Part shown: positions 30,614 to 33,360 of the stretch, in pieces | Position numbering within the stretch: position 1 is the first letter of the stretch | Layout of the letters: each line of letters opens with the position of its first letter | Assembly: GCA_021201395.1 (NCBI GenBank) | Contig: JAJQFB010000031.1 | Location: 1 to 33,360 of the forward strand | Length of the DNA: 33,360 nucleotides | From: Clostridiales bacterium | Lineage (GTDB): Bacteria > Bacillota > Clostridia > Lachnospirales > CAG-274 | Reading direction: 5' to 3' | Made by a program: the position numbers and the translations under genes | Notes under the pieces: model-generated | The model's database searches: none | What the model was told of the DNA's origin: nothing | Seen by the model: only the letters and a program-made list of their open reading frames with translations

Positions 30614-32824
30614 ATGAAATATGCTGAAATTATAATTGAAATAAAGGCAAGAGAGGTTGACAGGGTGTTTTATTATATTGTGCCTGAGGGCTTAGAGGAT
30701 AAAATCCGCCCCGGCATGAGGGTTACGGTTCCTTTCGGCAGGAGCAGCCGCCCTACGGAGGGCTATGTTACAGCCCTTTCGGACACAGCCGAAACCTCTC
30801 GCCCTCTTAAGGAAATCACGGCCCTTAAGGACAATTTTGCCGCTTTGACCGAAACGGGGATAAGGCTTGCAGGGTGGATGAGAGAAAAATATTACTGCAC
30901 ACTGTCGGACTGTTTACAGTGTATGCTTCCCAAATTTGTGGGAAGCAGGGTAATAAAATACGTTCACAGGGGAAAGGCCTTTGAAAAGGGCAAAGAGCTT
31001 CCCAGAAAAGCCGAAAAACAGATTCAGGTTATAAGGCTTTTAACGGAAAAAAGCCCCATACGGCAGGACTTTTTGCGAAATGAATATAAAATCTCCTATA
31101 ACACCTTAAAAAGCCTTGAAGAAAAAGAAATAATCGAAATAACGGAGCAGGAGAAAAGCCGTGATTTATATAACACAAACCTCCCTCAAACAGGCAGACC
31201 CCACACCCCCACCCCGGAGCAGCGGGCCGCCGTTGACAGCATAATTTCCGACTTCGACAGAAAGGACAAAAAGCCCTTTCTTCTAAAGGGTGTAACGGGC
31301 AGCGGCAAAACCCTTGTCTACACGGAGGTTATTGCAGAGGCTTTAAAAAGAGGAAAACAGGCTATAGTTCTTGTGCCCGAAATATCTCTTACTCCCCAAA
31401 CCGTTCAGAGGTTTATAAACCGCTTCGGCTCTCTCGTTACCGTTACACACTCCAAAATGACAGACGGAGAAAGGCTCGACCAGTGGAAAAAGGCCAGAAA
31501 CGGCCGGGTTTCCGTTATGGTAGGCCCCCGTTCCGCCATATTTGCCCCCTTTGATAACATAGGGGTAATTATAATAGACGAGGAACACGAACACACCTAT
31601 AAATCGGAAAACACACCTAAATACGACGCAAGGGAAATCGCCGTAAAGCTGCAGGAAATCTGCGGAGCAACCGTTGTTTTGGGAAGCGCCACTCCGGCTA
31701 TAGAAAGCTACTATAAGGCCGAAAAGGGCGGATACCGTCTTTTGGAGCTTAACAACAGAATAAATATGCGTCTGCCTGATATTTATGCCGTAGATATGAG
31801 GGACGAAATAGCTTTGGGAAACAAGTCTATGTTTTCGATTAAGCTTCAAAAAGCCATAAGGGAGACCCTTGAACAAAAAAAGCAGATTATACTCTTTTTA
31901 AACCGCCGGGGTCACTCTACTTTCGTTTCCTGCCGACGCTGCGGCTATGTTATGACCTGTGACTCATGCAGCGTAAGCTATACCTACCATATGAAAGAAA
32001 ACAGGCTTGTGTGCCATTACTGCGGAAGAGTAAAGGAAATTCCGGAGGTTTGTCCTTCCTGCGGCTCAGGCTATATAAAATATTTCGGTGCCGGAACGGA
32101 AAAAATAACAAAAGAGGTAAACAGGCTGTTCCCCGAGGCGAGAGTTCTGAGAATGGACGCCGACACAACAAAATCAAAGGACAGCCACAGGCAGATTTTG
32201 AACGCTTTTGCAAGGGGCGAGGCCGATATTTTGGTTGGTACCCAGATGATAGCAAAGGGGCTTGACTTCCCCAATGTTGTGCTTGTGGGGGTTGTAGCGG
32301 CGGATTTGTCCCTTAATTCCTCAGACTACCGCTCGGCGGAAAACACTTTCCAGCTTTTAAGCCAGGTCTCCGGCAGGGCAGGCAGAGCCGACAGCAGGGG
32401 CAGGGTATTAATACAGACCTATATGCCCGAAAATTACTGTATAGAATATGCCAAGAAAAACGATTATATAAGCTTTTACAGAGAAGAAATAGAATTCAGG
32501 GAGCAAATGAACTATCCCCCCTTTTCCCGTATCTGTGTGGTTTTGTTTACGGGCGAGGACGAAAAACAGGTTATTTCCTCCCTCCATCACTTTGCCGCCG
32601 TTTTGAATTTTTACGGCAAAGGAAAGGACTACACCGTAATAGGTCCCGGGGCGGCTATGGTTTCAAAAATAAAGGACCGCTTCCGCCACAGAATAATAAT
32701 AAAGGGAAAAGACGAGGAAAGGCTTAAAAGCTATGTATTCTACTGCCTTGACAAATTTGATAAAAGAGAAGATACAAAAGAAATAACAATAAGCGTAACA
32801 ATAAACCCCACATATATTCCTTAG
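30614..32824 (+). CDS. priA: Primosomal replication restart helicase PriA
   Basis: Restarts stalled forks by recognising forked DNA and loading the replicative helicase. 736 residues: 3'-binding domain (YYIVPEGLEDKIRPGMRVTV, GRSSRPTEGYV), Walker A KGVTGSGKTLVYTEVI, DEAH-type VIIIDEEHEHTYK, and GPRSAIFAPF. Eight Cys of the two zinc sites follow in CRRCGYVMTCDSC and CHYCGRVKEIPEVCPSCGSG. The later helicase motifs are ILVGTQMIAKGLDFPNVVLV and QVSGRAGRAD. The start is 11 bases after rpoZ with only a weak ribosome-binding site, so coupling to rpoZ translation is likely. Its TAG stop sits inside the def ribosome-binding site. Confidence 0.95.
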   Translation: MKYAEIIIEIKAREVDRVFYYIVPEGLEDKIRPGMRVTVPFGRSSRPTEGYVTALSDTAETSRPLKEITALKDNFAALTETGIRLAGWMREKYYCTLSDCLQCMLPKFVGSRVIKYVHRGKAFEKGKELPRKAEKQIQVIRLLTEKSPIRQDFLRNEYKISYNTLKSLEEKEIIEITEQEKSRDLYNTNLPQTGRPHTPTPEQRAAVDSIISDFDRKDKKPFLLKGVTGSGKTLVYTEVIAEALKRGKQAIVLVPEISLTPQTVQRFINRFGSLVTVTHSKMTDGERLDQWKKARNGRVSVMVGPRSAIFAPFDNIGVIIIDEEHEHTYKSENTPKYDAREIAVKLQEICGATVVLGSATPAIESYYKAEKGGYRLLELNNRINMRLPDIYAVDMRDEIALGNKSMFSIKLQKAIRETLEQKKQIILFLNRRGHSTFVSCRRCGYVMTCDSCSVSYTYHMKENRLVCHYCGRVKEIPEVCPSCGSGYIKYFGAGTEKITKEVNRLFPEARVLRMDADTTKSKDSHRQILNAFARGEADILVGTQMIAKGLDFPNVVLVGVVAADLSLNSSDYRSAENTFQLLSQVSGRAGRADSRGRVLIQTYMPENYCIEYAKKNDYISFYREEIEFREQMNYPPFSRICVVLFTGEDEKQVISSLHHFAAVLNFYGKGKDYTVIGPGAAMVSKIKDRFRHRIIIKGKDEERLKSYVFYCLDKFDKREDTKEITISVTINPTYIP

Positions 32825-32834
32825 GAGGTAAAAA

Positions 32835-33314
32835 ATGGCACTCAGGCAAATCAGGCTCAGAGAGGATGAAATTCTGAGAAAGAAGTGTAAAGAGGTTAAG
32901 GTTTTTGACGACAAGCTTAAAAGCCTTTTAGACGATATGGCGGAAACAATGTATCACCACAACGGCTGCGGTCTTGCGGCGCCCCAGGTGGGCATACTTA
33001 AAAGAGCTATAGTTATAGACATAGGAGAGGGGCTTGTAGAGCTTGTAAACCCGGTTGTTTTAAAGACAAAGGGCAGGGTAAAGGACAACGAGGGCTGTCT
33101 TTCCGTTCCCGGCCTTGCGGGGCCTGTAATAAGACCCAGATGGGCTAAGGTAGCCGGATATACAAGAGACGGCGAAAAGACAATTATAGAGGGAGAGGAT
33201 CTTATGGCAAGGTGCTTCTGTCACGAGGTGGATCATCTTGAGGGTGTACTTTATACAGACAAATTAGAGGGCGAGCTGTTCGAGGTCGAAGATGAGGAGG
33301 AAAAGAAAGTTTGA
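32835..33314 (+). CDS. def: Peptide deformylase
   Basis: Metalloenzyme that removes the formyl group from new N-termini. 159 residues with all three motifs: GCGLAAPQVG, EGCLSVPG (metal Cys) and CHEVDHLEGVLY (HExxH metal His pair and catalytic Glu). ATG 32835 follows TAGGAGGT, which shares the priA stop. The order priA-def is usual; fmt is often next. Confidence 0.95.
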   Translation: MALRQIRLREDEILRKKCKEVKVFDDKLKSLLDDMAETMYHHNGCGLAAPQVGILKRAIVIDIGEGLVELVNPVVLKTKGRVKDNEGCLSVPGLAGPVIRPRWAKVAGYTRDGEKTIIEGEDLMARCFCHEVDHLEGVLYTDKLEGELFEVEDEEEKKV

Positions 33315-33360
33315 AATTAAGTAGTATAAGGAAAATCATTAAAAATCCACATTACAAATA
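33311..33360 (+). CDS. Possible start of the next gene, cut by the window end
   Basis: TTG 33311 overlaps the def stop and lies ten bases after GAGGAGG. The frame is open for 16 codons to the window end (KLSSIRKIIKNPHYK). Too short to identify; it does not look like the start of Fmt. Confidence 0.25.
   Translation, partial: MKLSSIRKIIKNPHYK

Noticed and set aside
31343..31876. Minus-strand ORF of 177 codons inside priA
   Set aside because: It overlaps conserved helicase motifs of priA and shows no ribosome-binding site or known domain.

Overview
The window looks like a chromosomal segment of an anaerobic gut-type member of the Bacillota, class Clostridia. The evidence is moderately AT-rich DNA, strong GGAGG ribosome-binding sites, frequent AGA/AGG and ATA codons, the gene order yicC-remA-gmk-rpoZ-priA-def, a fused shikimate kinase/dehydroquinase gene, and a secreted pectate lyase ending in a dockerin. 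I cannot name the genus. No rRNA, tRNA, CRISPR array, insertion sequence or phage gene was recognised.

Bases 1-13,040 are accessory. They open inside a gene for a protein kinase that continues into a Rossmann (TrkA-N-like) region and a RyR-like domain. After one in-frame amber codon the same reading frame runs on into a CARF-like/PD-(D/E)XK nuclease resembling the Card1/DUF1887 family. A small partner gene follows. Next comes a cluster of six genes for small exported proteins (two with copper-amine-oxidase-like stalk domains, one with a CAP domain), spaced by hairpins and by a three-copy intergenic module. Then a two-TM mini-protein precedes a large NLR-like gene with a DUF4062 domain, a NACHT-type STAND NTPase and a WD-like propeller. 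Many of these genes are broken: one amber codon and six one-base shifts, all but the amber beside short homopolymers, lie between 1.8 and 11.5 kb.

Bases 13,140-22,000 are core metabolism and DNA handling: recD2-comF-unknown gene (flanked by a short repeat), yqeG-aroE-aroK/aroQ (shikimate pathway), and serC-serA (serine synthesis). A RelB/DinJ-YafQ toxin-antitoxin pair with its own promoter, likely operator and terminator follows at 22.1-22.7 kb.

Bases 22,890-28,040 are on the minus strand: a 1137-residue dockerin-bearing pectate lyase, then deoD followed by a Cof-type HAD phosphatase that carries one frameshift. The deoD promoter is near-perfect and has a terminator-like hairpin in its leader. 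A possible small RNA diverges from it. Bases 28,329-33,314 carry yicC, remA, gmk, rpoZ, priA and def on the plus strand, a largely overlapping core operon.

The most interesting material is the pair of probable conflict/defence modules in the first 13 kb, the density of lesions in and around them compared with the core genes, and the exported-protein cluster with its repeated leader.
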